Assembly: GCF_018221465.1 (NCBI RefSeq)
Contig: NZ_JAAIKR010000021.1
Coordinates: 1-38,584, forward strand
Direction of reading: 5' to 3'
DNA from: Shewanella intestini
GTDB taxonomy: Bacteria > Pseudomonadota > Gammaproteobacteria > Enterobacterales > Shewanellaceae
Length of the DNA stretch: 38,584 nucleotides
A model generated the notes under the pieces. It was not told where the DNA came from and made no database searches. It worked only from the letters and a program-made list of their open reading frames with translations. The position numbers were made by a program, and so were the translations under genes. Shown here piece after piece: positions 7,990 to 18,352 of the stretch. The stretch's first letter is position 1. Every line of letters starts with the position of its first letter.

Positions 7990-8116
7990 GTGATAAATGC
8001 ATCAATTGAATGATTTTTAAACTAACTAACATGACAGGCTCGAACTGATTGTCCATAATAGCCAGCTTATGTCATCAACCGATTTTCGATGACTTCGTTT
8101 TAAGGATGCACTAAGC

Positions 8117-8797
8117 ATGAGTGATATTTGCGACACCAATAAATTTAAACACCGCTTTAGAGGTTATTTCCCCGTTGTCATTGATGTTGAAACTGCAGGA
8201 TTCAATGCCAAGACCGACGCGTTACTTGAAATCGCTGTAACCATGCTAAAAATGAATGATGATGGTGTGATTGAATTAGATAAAACGCTGCATTACCACA
8301 TTGAACCTTTTGATGGCGCGAATCTTGAACCTGAGGCATTAGCATTTAATGGTATCGATCCCACTAATCCATTACGTGGTGCGGTAGATGAAAAAGTCGC
8401 GTTTTTAGAAATTTTCAAAGAAGTGAAAAAGGCACAAAAAGCGGTAGACTGCCACAGAAGTATTATTGTTGCTCATAACGCCGCGTTTGACATGGGCTTT
8501 GTGAATCAGGCTATTGAGCGTAATTCACTTAAACGATCACCTTTTCACCCTTTTGCTAGTTTTGATACTGCAACCTTAGCAGGGTTAGCCATTGGTCAAA
8601 CTGTATTGGCCAAAGCCTGTAAAATGGCTGGCATCGATTTTGATAATAGCGAAGCGCATTCTGCTTTATATGATACCGAGCGCACAGCTGAGCTATTTTG
8701 TCATATTGTTAATCGCTGGAAAGAACTGGGTGGTTGGCCACTCATTAGCGAAGACGAACAGCAAAATGAATTAACGTCATCCAATGATGACTCTTAA
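8117..8797 (+). CDS. rnt: Ribonuclease T
   Basis: DEDDh-family 3'-5' exoribonuclease that trims tRNA CCA ends, 5S and 23S rRNA 3' ends and other stable RNAs in the cytoplasm. Its 226 residues contain all catalytic positions: D23 and E25 in [10 protein letters not shown]125 in HNAAFDMGF, and H181 and D186 in EAHSALYD. Length is close to E. coli RNase T (215). AAGGA lies 10 bases before the ATG. It is followed by a shared bidirectional terminator. The window's own tRNA and 5S genes are natural substrates. Confidence 0.96.
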   Translation: MSDICDTNKFKHRFRGYFPVVIDVETAGFNAKTDALLEIAVTMLKMNDDGVIELDKTLHYHIEPFDGANLEPEALAFNGIDPTNPLRGAVDEKVAFLEIFKEVKKAQKAVDCHRSIIVAHNAAFDMGFVNQAIERNSLKRSPFHPFASFDTATLAGLAIGQTVLAKACKMAGIDFDNSEAHSALYDTERTAELFCHIVNRWKELGGWPLISEDEQQNELTSSNDDS

Positions 8798-8883
8798 TCA
8801 AATGCTCATTTGACACATGAAAAAATCTACACCTGAAAATGCATTTTCTTTTTCTCAAATAGGTACTACTTCATAATACTCAT

Positions 8884-8912
8884 AAAAAAAGCTGCCAATG
8901 GCAGCTTTTTTT
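8884..8912. terminator. Bidirectional terminator between rnt and peroxiredoxin
   Basis: GCTGCC, loop AAT, GGCAGC (8891-8905) with seven As on the left and seven Ts on the right, so it can stop transcription from both convergent genes. Confidence 0.9.
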
Positions 8913-8928
8913 ATTATTGATTAAGCGA

Positions 8929-9534
8929 TTAAAGCTTGTCAGAATTGTCTTTTAAGTAAGAGGCAACGCCTTCAGTGCTCGCAGTCATACCTTCATCACC
9001 TTTAGACCAACCAGCTGGACAAACTTCACCATGTTCTTCATGGAATTGAAGCGCATCAACCATACGCAACATTTCATCAACGTTACGCCCTAATGGAAGG
9101 TCGTTTACCACTTGGTGACGAACTTGTCCGTCTTTATCAACTAAAAACGAACCACGAAATGCAACACCCGCATCAGGATGCTCAACATCGTATGCTTTAC
9201 AGATTTCATGTTTAACATCTGCAACTAATGTATATTTAACTGGGCCAATACCGCCTTGATCTACAGGGGTGTTACGCCATGCGTTATGTGAAAACTGAGA
9301 GTCAATTGAAACACCAATCACTTCAACACCGCGTTTGGTAAATTCTTCTAAACGATGATCAAAAGCAATCAACTCAGACGGACAAACAAAAGTAAAATCT
9401 AATGGGTAAAAGAAAATTACCGCAGGTTTGCCTTTAATTGCAGTTGCTAAGTTAAAGTTTTCAACAATTTCACCGTTACCAAGCACAGCTGCAGCAGTAA
9501 AATCTGGGGCAGGACGTCCTACTAATACGCTCAT
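8929..9534 (-). CDS. Typical 2-Cys peroxiredoxin (AhpC/TSA family)
   Basis: Thiol peroxidase that reduces H2O2, organic peroxides and peroxynitrite in the cytoplasm. The 201 residues have the peroxidatic C51 in FTFVCPSE (with the T of the TxxC motif) and the resolving C172 in EVCPAGW, the mark of obligate-dimer typical 2-Cys enzymes. The C-terminal tail after the resolving cysteine makes it a Prx1-type enzyme. No ahpF reductase lies beside it, so the electron donor is probably thioredoxin or a reductase encoded elsewhere. GGAG stands 7 bases before the ATG. Confidence 0.95.
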   Translation of the reverse strand: MSVLVGRPAPDFTAAAVLGNGEIVENFNLATAIKGKPAVIFFYPLDFTFVCPSELIAFDHRLEEFTKRGVEVIGVSIDSQFSHNAWRNTPVDQGGIGPVKYTLVADVKHEICKAYDVEHPDAGVAFRGSFLVDKDGQVRHQVVNDLPLGRNVDEMLRMVDALQFHEEHGEVCPAGWSKGDEGMTASTEGVASYLKDNSDKL

Positions 9535-9875
9535 TTATAATCTCCATTAATGGCTTAAATAGACTCAAGTAAAATTTACACCCATATAAGGATATAAAAC
9601 TGGATATACCATACAAGGTATTGAGTCAGTCTATAAGGGTTTTAGCATAAAATATCGTTTATTTGCAGAAAATAACAACATAAGCAGCTCTCTTTACGCT
9701 AGTCACAATGGATAACACCGATGACAACAAAAACATTGGCGTTACACATTATTCACATCAATGACTTGTTTTCGTAAATATTAAAGTAAACTTAATAAAA
9801 AAAGACTTTAAGCTAGACAAATACGTGTTAGCAAGTCAAAAATAGCCTTTAAATTAATTAATAAGAATTTACAAT
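9535..9875. other. Divergent promoter region, peroxiredoxin / antiporter
   Basis: This 340-base AT-rich stretch separates two divergent genes. I see no clean sigma-70 pair. On the minus strand CTAA-N7-ATAG-N7-CAAT (within about 9619-9647) partly fits an OxyR site, but it misses several consensus bases and lacks the fourth element. Confidence 0.35.
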
Positions 9876-11195
9876 ATGAATGCTGTTGTTATTGCAGTTA
9901 GCTTAATGCTGCTGTTAAGTTTTGCTCGAGTCAATGTCGTTATCGCCTTAACCATCAGTGCTGTTGTTGCTGGTTTAGTCGGTGGACTAGGTGTTGACGG
10001 AACGATTTCCGCCTTTAATAACGGCTTAGGTGGCGGCGCTGAAATTGCCCTAAGTTATGCATTACTTGGGGCTTTTGCATCCGCCTTATCGCACTCAGGG
10101 TTAACAACGTTAATTTCGCAAACGCTCATCAAAAAATTAGGTAAAGAACCTAATGCAACCAATACTAACGTACTACGTTGGGTATTGTTGTTAAGCATAT
10201 TAGCAATGGCGGTTTCTTCACAAAACGTGCTGCCAATTCATATCGCATTCATTCCTATTTTAATTCCGCCATTATTACTTGTCATCAATACCCTGAAGAT
10301 TGATCGCCGCTTAATCGCTTGCTTTATTACCTTCGGCTTGGTCACCACTTATATGATTCTACCGATAGGTTTTGGGGGCATTTTCTTAAATGACATCTTA
10401 CTGGCTAATCTAAATAGTAATGGCCTAACAGCCACCAGCAGCCAAATTCCTCAGGCCATGTTATTACCTGCATTAGGCATGGTCACAGGGTTACTCATTG
10501 CAACGTTCATCAGCTATCGTAAACCGCGTCATTATGAATCTGTTGACGTTAAAATTGAAAACACACAAACCCGCATTGATAAAAAGAGTATCGCGGTGTC
10601 AATTATTGCGATTATCTCCACTTTAGTGGTGCAATTAGCTACAGATTCAATGATTTTTGGTGCATTAACAGGCTTCATAATTTTCAATTTTTCTGGCATT
10701 TTAAAAAATGTCTCAGGACAAGACTTGTTTAATCAAGGTGTGCTGATGATGGCTAACATTGGTTTTATTATGATTGCCGCTGCAGGTTTTGCTGAAGTAG
10801 TAAAGTCAACCGGTGAAGTAATGACACTTGTCACTTCCATTGGCGACATTATTGGTGACAACAAACCATTAGCGGCTATTTTAATGTTAATTGTCGGTCT
10901 ATTAATTACTATGGGGATTGGTTCGTCTTTCTCAACCATTCCAATTATTGCCACTATTTACGTACCATTAGCATTAAGTTTTGGGTTCTCTGTCCCTGCA
11001 ACCATCGCACTAGTTGGAACCGCTGCTGCATTAGGTGATGCAGGCTCGCCTGCATCAGACTCGACTTTAGGCCCAACATCAGGTTTAAATGTTGACGGAC
11101 AACATGACCATATCCGCGACAGTGTTATTCCAACATTTGTTCACTTTAATTTACCTTTACTTGCATTTGGTTGGATTGCTGCAATGGTGCTTTAA
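9876..11195 (+). CDS. Na+/H+ antiporter family protein (NhaC-like superfamily)
   Basis: Predicted inner-membrane antiporter of 439 residues with about 11-12 hydrophobic segments. The N-terminal block ([20 protein letters not shown]) fits the short N-terminal domain of the Na_H_antiport_2 family. The rest fits the Na_H_antiporter domain, including the polar helix breaks [11 protein letters not shown] and [17 protein letters not shown] typical of transport sites. Direct substrate evidence is lacking: Na+ export for H+ import is family knowledge, and some relatives move organic anions or amino acids. The ribosome site (AAGAA) is weak. It stands alone between a divergent and a convergent gene. 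Confidence 0.82.
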   Translation: MNAVVIAVSLMLLLSFARVNVVIALTISAVVAGLVGGLGVDGTISAFNNGLGGGAEIALSYALLGAFASALSHSGLTTLISQTLIKKLGKEPNATNTNVLRWVLLLSILAMAVSSQNVLPIHIAFIPILIPPLLLVINTLKIDRRLIACFITFGLVTTYMILPIGFGGIFLNDILLANLNSNGLTATSSQIPQAMLLPALGMVTGLLIATFISYRKPRHYESVDVKIENTQTRIDKKSIAVSIIAIISTLVVQLATDSMIFGALTGFIIFNFSGILKNVSGQDLFNQGVLMMANIGFIMIAAAGFAEVVKSTGEVMTLVTSIGDIIGDNKPLAAILMLIVGLLITMGIGSSFSTIPIIATIYVPLALSFGFSVPATIALVGTAAALGDAGSPASDSTLGPTSGLNVDGQHDHIRDSVIPTFVHFNLPLLAFGWIAAMVL

Positions 11196-11330
11196 AGTGT
11201 AAATACCATTATTTGCTCGTTTATTAGTTATTGTGCGTAAATATTGACGATGGCTTTTAGTTAAGTTGATATTGTTAGCCAACAACCAATCATCAAACGA
11301 CTGCCACTTAACCTGTAAAAATAATGACAA

Positions 11331-11356
11331 AAAAGGGAGCATAAGCTCCCTTTTTT
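11331..11356. terminator. Bidirectional terminator between antiporter and upp
   Basis: GGGAGC, loop ATAA, GCTCCC with As on the left and six Ts on the right; convergent genes share it. Confidence 0.9.
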
Positions 11357-11376
11357 GTCTCTGCGGTTAAACAGAT

Positions 11377-12003
11377 TTATTTAGTTCCAAATATTTTATC
11401 ACCAGCATCACCTAAACCCGGCAAAATATAACCTTGATCGTTTAGGCAATCATCGATTGATGCGGTAAATAGTTCAATATCAGGATGTGCTTGTTCTAGC
11501 GCTTTAATGCCCTCTGGCGCTGCCACTAACACTAATGCCTTAATTGATACACAGCCACGAGATTTAAGTAAATCAATTGTCGCAATCATTGATCCGCCAG
11601 TTGCCAACATCGGGTCAACTATCAAGGCTACACGTTCATCAACATTACTGACTAATTTATCAAAATAAGGAACAGGCTCTAATGTGTCTTCGTCGCGGTA
11701 GATACCAACGACAGAGATTTTAGCACTTGGCATTTGCTCAAGTACACCATCCATCATACCTAAACCTGCACGCAAAATAGGCACTACAGTGACTTTTTTA
11801 CCTTTAATTTGTTCAACTTCAACCGGACCGTTCCAACCATCTATTGTTACAACTTCCGTTTCAAAATCTGCAGTAGCTTCGTAAGTCAACAAGCTACCAA
11901 CTTCTGTTGCTAACTCTCTAAAACGCTTAGTACTGATATTTGCTTCACGCATTAAACCCACTTTATGACGTACAAGCGGATGCTTCACCTCAACGACTTT
12001 CAT
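11377..12003 (-). CDS. upp: Uracil phosphoribosyltransferase
   Basis: Cytoplasmic pyrimidine-salvage enzyme converting uracil and PRPP to UMP and pyrophosphate. The 208 residues (E. coli also 208) carry the PRPP loop [10 protein letters not shown], the [10 protein letters not shown] segment and the C-terminal uracil-binding [19 protein letters not shown] lies 6 bases before the ATG. The neighbouring uraA-type permease often found next to upp is not here; the gene is monocistronic and divergent from purM. A dyad lies in its probable promoter. Confidence 0.97.
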   Translation of the reverse strand: MKVVEVKHPLVRHKVGLMREANISTKRFRELATEVGSLLTYEATADFETEVVTIDGWNGPVEVEQIKGKKVTVVPILRAGLGMMDGVLEQMPSAKISVVGIYRDEDTLEPVPYFDKLVSNVDERVALIVDPMLATGGSMIATIDLLKSRGCVSIKALVLVAAPEGIKALEQAHPDIELFTASIDDCLNDQGYILPGLGDAGDKIFGTK

Positions 12004-12035
12004 CTTTTTCTCCTCGATCTCACTAAAGAATGGTG

Positions 12036-12065
12036 ATTATGGGCAAATGGTAGTGCATTTGTCCC
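12036..12065 (-). promoter_or_regulatory. Possible upp promoter with dyad in its spacer
   Basis: On the minus strand -35 GGGACA (12060-12065), 18 bases, -10 CATAAT (12036-12041). A perfect inverted repeat CAAATG-N6-CATTTG (12044-12061) nearly fills the spacer. The promoter boxes are moderate, so this is a suggestion. The dyad is not the classical PurR sequence. Confidence 0.4.
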
Positions 12066-12160
12066 TATCATAAAACATAAAGTTTGCCATTAACGATGAA
12101 TCGTGAACTAAAGCAATATAAATCAGCTAAATATGTGTTTTATTCACCGCATAAGCATAA

Positions 12161-12196
12161 TTGTCACTTTCTCGAGTAGTGACAAACTGGTAGAAT
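12161..12196 (+). promoter_or_regulatory. purM promoter with operator-like inverted repeat
   Basis: An extended -10, TGGTAGAAT (12188-12196), lies about 48 bases before the purM start. Just upstream, covering the -35 region, is a perfect repeat TTGTCACT (12161-12168), 9 bases, AGTGACAA (12178-12185), with CTCGAG in the middle. The position fits a repressor or activator site. It does not resemble the E. coli PurR box (ACGCAAACG-type). Confidence 0.5.
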
Positions 12197-12243
12197 ACCG
12201 CCCCATAAAATCCCATAAAACGATGTACCCGAGAGGATCCTCC

Positions 12244-13281
12244 GTGAGCACCACTACCCCACTAAGTTACAAAGATGCTGGCGTTGATATTGATGCTGGT
12301 AACAAATTAGTTGATAACATTAAGTCTGCGGTAAAACGCACCCACCGCCCAGAAGTTATGGGCAACTTAGGTGGTTTCGGCGCATTGTGTGAACTGCCTA
12401 CTAAATACAAACAACCGGTACTCGTTTCAGGTACTGACGGTGTTGGTACTAAGTTGCGTTTAGCCATTGACTACCAAAAACACGACTCTGTTGGTGTTGA
12501 TTTGGTTGCTATGTGCGTTAACGATTTAATCGTTGCTGGCGCTGAACCCCTATTTTTCTTAGATTACTATGCAACAGGCAAGCTTGATGTTGATACAGCA
12601 ACCTCTGTTGTCAACGGTATTGCTGAAGGTTGTCATCAATCTGGTTGTGCCCTTATTGGCGGTGAAACAGCTGAAATGCCTGGTATGTATGAAGGCGAAG
12701 ATTACGATTTAGCTGGATTTTGTGTTGGTGTGGCTGAAAAAGAAGCCCTCATCGATGGCAGTAAAGTCACTTCTGGCGACGCACTGATTGCATTAGGCTC
12801 TTCGGGTCCTCATTCAAACGGTTATTCACTTATCCGTAAAGTCCTGGAAGTGAGCCAAGCTGACCCTAAACAAGACTTAGCTGGTAAACCACTTATCGAT
12901 CATCTATTAGAACCAACCAAGATTTATGTTAAGTCGTTACTTAAGCTGTTAGAACAAACTGAAGTCCATGCAATGGCGCACATCACTGGTGGTGGGTTCT
13001 GGGAAAACATCCCACGTGTATTACCAGATGATAGTAAAGCCGTTATCAACGGTGACTCTTGGCAGTGGCCTGTCGTTTTCGATTGGTTAAAAGACAACGG
13101 TAATATTGAACAATTTGAAATGTACCGCACCTTCAACTGTGGTGTGGGTATGATCATTGCGTTACCTGCAGAGAAAGTAAACGCTGCACTTGAGATATTA
13201 ACATGCGAAGGTGAAAACGCTTGGTTGATTGGTAACATTGCTGCACGTAATGGTGATGAAGAGCAAGTGGAGATCATCTAA
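12244..13281 (+). CDS. purM: Phosphoribosylformylglycinamidine cyclo-ligase (AIR synthetase)
   Basis: Fifth step of purine synthesis: ATP-dependent closure of FGAM to AIR. I start at GTG 12244: AGGA is 6 bases upstream, the protein becomes 345 residues exactly like E. coli PurM, and the sequence upstream in frame contains the promoter. Family motifs are present: [38 protein letters not shown] and [13 protein letters not shown]. The ribosome site lies in a 10-base palindrome GAGGATCCTC. The stop codon directly abuts the purN ATG, giving a two-gene operon. Confidence 0.97.
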   Translation: MSTTTPLSYKDAGVDIDAGNKLVDNIKSAVKRTHRPEVMGNLGGFGALCELPTKYKQPVLVSGTDGVGTKLRLAIDYQKHDSVGVDLVAMCVNDLIVAGAEPLFFLDYYATGKLDVDTATSVVNGIAEGCHQSGCALIGGETAEMPGMYEGEDYDLAGFCVGVAEKEALIDGSKVTSGDALIALGSSGPHSNGYSLIRKVLEVSQADPKQDLAGKPLIDHLLEPTKIYVKSLLKLLEQTEVHAMAHITGGGFWENIPRVLPDDSKAVINGDSWQWPVVFDWLKDNGNIEQFEMYRTFNCGVGMIIALPAEKVNAALEILTCEGENAWLIGNIAARNGDEEQVEII

Positions 13282-13926
13282 ATGTCAGCTCGCTGTCGTG
13301 TCGTTGTACTTATTTCTGGTAATGGTACAAACCTTCAAGCCATTATTGATGGTTGTGATGATACCTTAACGGCTGATGTCATTGGGGTAATTAGCAATAA
13401 ACCCGATGCTTATGGATTAATCCGAGCTCATCAGAGTGAAATTGACACCAGTTGTGTAATACCACACCTTAATGAAAGTCGTGAAGATTATGATGCTCGT
13501 TTACTTGAGAGCATCAACAAATACCAGCCTGACTTAATTGTTCTTGCAGGCTTTATGCGTATTTTGAGCAACAACTTTGTAGAAAAATTTATTGGCAAGA
13601 TAATCAATATTCATCCATCGCTATTGCCTAAATACCCTGGTTTACACACACATCAGCGGGCCATTGATGCCGGTGACAGTGAGCATGGCGCAAGTGTCCA
13701 CTTTGTTACCCCTGAGTTAGACTCAGGCCCGGTGATTTTGCAAGCTAAAGTCCCTGTGTATTTAGAAGATGATGTTGAAATACTATCTGAACGAGTACAT
13801 GAACAAGAGCATGCAATCTATCCCATGGTGGTCAAATGGTTTAGTCAACAACGCTTAACAATGCAATCGGGTAAGGCTTATCTTGACGGTAATCTTATTG
13901 GAGAACATGGTTACGCTGCAGACTAA
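13282..13926 (+). CDS. purN: Phosphoribosylglycinamide formyltransferase (GART)
   Basis: Third step of purine synthesis: transfers formyl from 10-formyltetrahydrofolate to GAR. The 214 residues (E. coli 212) keep the catalytic triad N109, H111 and D147 in IINIHPSLLP and PELDSGP, and the nucleotide-binding start VLISGNGTNLQ. Translation is probably coupled to purM, since no base separates the two genes. A strong terminator follows. Confidence 0.97.
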   Translation: MSARCRVVVLISGNGTNLQAIIDGCDDTLTADVIGVISNKPDAYGLIRAHQSEIDTSCVIPHLNESREDYDARLLESINKYQPDLIVLAGFMRILSNNFVEKFIGKIINIHPSLLPKYPGLHTHQRAIDAGDSEHGASVHFVTPELDSGPVILQAKVPVYLEDDVEILSERVHEQEHAIYPMVVKWFSQQRLTMQSGKAYLDGNLIGEHGYAAD

Positions 13927-13952
13927 TTTATTAACTGCACGGTATCTGACAC

Positions 13953-13982
13953 AAAAAATCTCGCTAATGCGAGATTTTTTTT
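13953..13982. terminator. Bidirectional terminator between purN and cysB
   Basis: AAAAAATCTCGC, loop TAAT, GCGAGATTTTTT: perfect 12-bp arms with As and Ts on both sides, shared by convergent genes. Confidence 0.92.
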
Positions 13983-14013
13983 AAGTACCGATGCTAATTT
14001 GCATGCACTAGGC

Positions 14014-15326
<1,313 letters not shown>

Positions 15327-16106
15327 ATGTCTCTGATCATGGTTCTCGTCCTTGTTGGCGCCTTACTTTTATTAGTTATTGGCTTTAGTCTTATACAGCA
15401 ACAAAAAGAACGAGCTGAAGCTGAACGCCGAGTTGAAATAGCCCGCCAACGCGCTATTATCGACGAAACTGAAAACGTGCTTTCTCATACAGGCATGGTT
15501 CCTTGTTCTAACAATATTATTTTGGTGCTTTACAAGCGTATTGAAGATGCTCTTGCACAATCAATCTCATTTACACTTGGGCAAACAAAATCTGACTATG
15601 AGCGGCGTTTAATTGATTTACGCAGTCAAATTGAAAAAATGAAGAACACCAAGTCAACTGCACCTTCAATTGAAACTTTTCGCTTGCCAGATAATGACAA
15701 ACAAATTTTAGAATTAGTGAAAACACTTAAAAAGCTTAAAGCCATTCTTCGCGCTGAACATAACAAAGGCAAAGTTGAACCAACGATATTTACAGAAGAA
15801 GAAATGCGAATTGACAGCTTACAGCTTCGAATTAACGTGGACTCTATGATCAGCCGTGCTCGTGCAGCTTGCTTTATGAAACAATATGGCTCAAGTAAAC
15901 AAATGGTCACTAAAGCGTTGAATACACTGCAAGCAATTAAAGCACAAACACCAAATGATCCATTTATCTCAAAGAAAGTCGATGAAGCAAAAAAATTACT
16001 AGAAGAAATTACAGGCGCACAAAAAAATGCTGATCCACTTCCAGTACCGCCAAAAAAAGAAGGCAGCGAATTGGATATGCTTTTCCAGCCAAAGAAGAAG
16101 TGGTAA
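15327..16106 (+). CDS. Membrane-anchored coiled-coil protein, unknown function
   Basis: I do not recognise the family. From the ATG at 15327 (GGA 7 bases upstream) the protein has 259 residues. One N-terminal membrane helix (about residues 3-23, MVLVLVGALLLLVIGFSLI) is followed by charged heptad-like segments rich in K, E, Q and R, and a Pro/Lys-rich tail ending PKKKW. Two cysteines occur in the soluble part (MVPCSN, AACFMKQ). A TTG or a second ATG upstream would add up to 31 residues. It lies alone between cysB and asnB with its own terminator. A scaffold or envelope role would be a guess. Confidence 0.7.
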   Translation: MSLIMVLVLVGALLLLVIGFSLIQQQKERAEAERRVEIARQRAIIDETENVLSHTGMVPCSNNIILVLYKRIEDALAQSISFTLGQTKSDYERRLIDLRSQIEKMKNTKSTAPSIETFRLPDNDKQILELVKTLKKLKAILRAEHNKGKVEPTIFTEEEMRIDSLQLRINVDSMISRARAACFMKQYGSSKQMVTKALNTLQAIKAQTPNDPFISKKVDEAKKLLEEITGAQKNADPLPVPPKKEGSELDMLFQPKKKW

Positions 16107-16120
16107 CCCGATTCAAAAAT

Positions 16121-16144
16121 AAAAAACCGCTTCGGCGGTTTTTT
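16121..16144 (+). terminator. Intrinsic terminator with UUCG loop
   Basis: AAAAAACCGC, TTCG, GCGGTTTTTT: perfect arms and a stable tetraloop, 14 bases after the coiled-coil gene. Confidence 0.92.
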
Positions 16145-16206
16145 ATTGCCCTTCAATCCTCTAAAGCCTTTCGAGCACTTTTCTAGCGAATAAAGTTGCT
16201 TAAACA

Positions 16207-16314
16207 TTCAAGCAATTCAAGCAATTCAAGCAATTCAAGCAATTCAAGCAATTCAAGCAATTCAAGCAATTCAAGCAATTCAAGCAATTCAAGCAATTCA
16301 AGCAATTCAAGCAA
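16207..16314. repeat. Perfect 12-copy 9-bp tandem repeat (TTCAAGCAA)n
   Basis: Twelve uninterrupted identical copies of TTCAAGCAA (108 bases) lie between the terminator at 16121-16144 and the asnB leader. As 9 is a multiple of 3, any frame through it stays open; one frame reads a Ser-Asn-Ser repeat from a TTG without a ribosome site, so I do not call a gene. Perfect identity implies recent slippage, so copy number probably varies between strains. Confidence 0.97.
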
Positions 16315-16599
16315 TAAAATTAGCTTAAATAACATCACTTCAATAGCAATAATCAAATTTATCGATAATGAGTTTTCAGCAAAGATTTCATAATCCTAAG
16401 CCAAGCAAACCACCACAAAATAAATTATTATCAATAAGTGCCCCATATAATTCAATAAACATCAAAATAGATGTGCTTTAAAATAAAAAACCTCACTAAA
16501 ATAGAGCTAATATTGCCGTTTGCTCAAAGAGAAAATTTGCTTAAGCTATCAATAAGTGGCACATTAAAGCCATCAATCGTTAAGGTTTGGAGTTATCTC
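16315..16599 (+). promoter_or_regulatory. asnB upstream region
   Basis: About 285 AT-rich bases between the tandem repeat and asnB. It must hold the asnB promoter, but I cannot pick one pair of boxes with confidence. A frame open from 16471 into asnB is an accident: asparagine synthetase needs Cys at residue 2, which fixes the start at 16600. Confidence 0.4.
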
Positions 16600-18264
16600 A
16601 TGTGTTCAATTTTCGCTATTCTCGACATTCAATCAGATGCAAGCAAACTTAGACAAGTTGCGCTAGAAATGTCAAAACTATTAAGACACCGTGGTCCAGA
16701 CTGGTCTGGAATTTACACTGACCAGCATGCAATTTTGGCTCACGAACGTCTAGCTATTGTCGATGTTGACCATGGCGCACAGCCGTTAATCAGCAATGAT
16801 GGAAATATCATATTGGCAGTAAATGGCGAAATATATAATCATAAGCAACTCAAAACACAATTGGGTGAAAAATACACTTATCAAACCAACTCAGATTGTG
16901 AAATCATCCTATCTTTATATCAAGAATATGGCGTCAAATTCTTAGACAGACTCAATGGTATATTTGCATTTGTTCTTTATGATAAAGAAAAAAACCAATA
17001 CTTAATTGGTCGTGACCACATGGGCATTATTCCAATGTACACCGGTTATGATACCCAAGGTAACTTCTATGTCGCATCTGAAATGAAAGCCCTTATGCCA
17101 GTGTGTAAAACAGTTTCTGAGTTCCTGCCTGGTCACTATTTAAGCTCTACAGATCAACAAGCCATTCAATATTACAGCCGCGATTGGCAATCATATGACG
17201 CAGTTAAAGAGAACCCAGCCAATGTCGATGAATTACGTGAAGCACTTGAAGCTGCTGTAAAAAGACAACTGATGTCAGATGTACCTTACGGCGTATTACT
17301 ATCAGGCGGACTAGACTCTTCGGTTATTTCAGCCATAACCCAAACGTTTGCTAAACACCGTATAGAAAATGACGGTGAAACCGCTGCATGGTGGCCGCAA
17401 CTACACTCTTTTGCCGTCGGTTTAGCCGAGTCACCAGACTTAAAAGCGGCTCAAAAAGTCGCTGATAGCATTGGTACCGTTCACCATGAAATCACCTTTA
17501 CCTTCCAAGAAGGTCTCGATGCTATTAAAGAAGTGATTTATCACCTTGAAACATATGATGTCACGACTATTCGCGCTGCAACACCAATGTATCTGATGGC
17601 ACGAAAAATTAAAGCTATGGGCATTAAAATGGTGTTGTCGGGTGAAGGTGCAGATGAATTATTTGGCGGCTATTTATACTTTCACAAAGCACCAAACGCG
17701 CAAGCATTTCATGAAGAGTTAGTTCGTAAACTTGATAAATTACACCTTTTTGACTGTTTGCGTGCCAACAAAGCCATGGCCGCTTGGGGCTTAGAAGCAC
17801 GAGTGCCATTTTTAGATAAAGAGTTTATGGATGTCGCAATGCGTATTAATCCAGAAGCTAAAATGTCCAAAGATGGTCGCATTGAAAAACACATCCTTCG
17901 CCAAGCATTCGAACATGAACTACCTAAAGAAGTCGTGTGGCGTCAAAAAGAACAATTCAGTGACGGTGTTGGTTATTCGTGGATTGATGGACTTAAAGAT
18001 CATGCCGCGGCTGAAATTGATGATTTACAACTGGCTAATGCAAAGTTCCGTTTTCCATACAATACACCAGAATCAAAAGAAGCCTATTTTTATCGCAGCT
18101 TCTTTGAAGAATCATTCCCACTTGCGAGTGCGGCGCAAACAGTACCAGGAGGTAAAACAGTTGCTTGCTCAACGCCAGAGGCATTACTTTGGGACGAAAG
18201 CTTACAAGGAATCAACGACCCATCTGGCCGTGCAGTTAAAAACGTCCATGACAGTGCCTATTAA
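16600..18264 (+). CDS. asnB: Asparagine synthetase B (glutamine-hydrolysing)
   Basis: Makes asparagine from aspartate, ATP and glutamine in the cytoplasm. Start at ATG 16600: GGAG lies 7 bases upstream, the nucleophile Cys becomes residue 2 after Met removal, and the length is 554 residues, as in E. coli AsnB. The N-terminal class II amidotransferase domain shows RHRGPDWSG, LAHERLAIVD and NGEIYNH. The C-terminal synthetase domain has the PP-loop SGGLDSS (235-241) and GEGADELFGGY. Single gene with its own terminator. Confidence 0.97.
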   Translation: MCSIFAILDIQSDASKLRQVALEMSKLLRHRGPDWSGIYTDQHAILAHERLAIVDVDHGAQPLISNDGNIILAVNGEIYNHKQLKTQLGEKYTYQTNSDCEIILSLYQEYGVKFLDRLNGIFAFVLYDKEKNQYLIGRDHMGIIPMYTGYDTQGNFYVASEMKALMPVCKTVSEFLPGHYLSSTDQQAIQYYSRDWQSYDAVKENPANVDELREALEAAVKRQLMSDVPYGVLLSGGLDSSVISAITQTFAKHRIENDGETAAWWPQLHSFAVGLAESPDLKAAQKVADSIGTVHHEITFTFQEGLDAIKEVIYHLETYDVTTIRAATPMYLMARKIKAMGIKMVLSGEGADELFGGYLYFHKAPNAQAFHEELVRKLDKLHLFDCLRANKAMAAWGLEARVPFLDKEFMDVAMRINPEAKMSKDGRIEKHILRQAFEHELPKEVVWRQKEQFSDGVGYSWIDGLKDHAAAEIDDLQLANAKFRFPYNTPESKEAYFYRSFFEESFPLASAAQTVPGGKTVACSTPEALLWDESLQGINDPSGRAVKNVHDSAY

Positions 18265-18286
18265 CAGGCAAATATTTGTTTAATCG

Positions 18287-18309
18287 AAACCACCTACGGG
18301 TGGTTTTTT
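18287..18309 (+). terminator. Terminator of asnB
   Basis: AAACCACC, loop TACG, GGTGGTTT followed by further Ts: perfect 8-bp arms 23 bases after asnB. Confidence 0.9.
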
Positions 18310-18352
18310 GTTATTCTAAATGCCATTACATATTCAAAATTAATATACATTT

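Noticed and set aside
9619-9660. OxyR binding site before the peroxiredoxin gene
   Set aside because: Only three of the four ATAG/CTAT elements fit, two of them imperfectly, and the first element has no match.
12133-12243. Upstream extension of PurM
   Set aside because: The segment contains the promoter and dyad; the GTG at 12244 has the ribosome site and gives the exact family length.
16196-16393. Open frame coding a Ser-Asn-Ser repeat protein
   Set aside because: It exists only because the tandem unit is 9 bases long; it starts at TTG without a ribosome site and ends in non-conserved AT-rich sequence.
16471-16599. N-terminal extension of asparagine synthetase
   Set aside because: The catalytic cysteine must be residue 2, and the ribosome site stands before ATG 16600.
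17831-18283. 150-codon plus-strand frame overlapping asnB
   Set aside because: It is a shadow of asnB in another frame with no family features.
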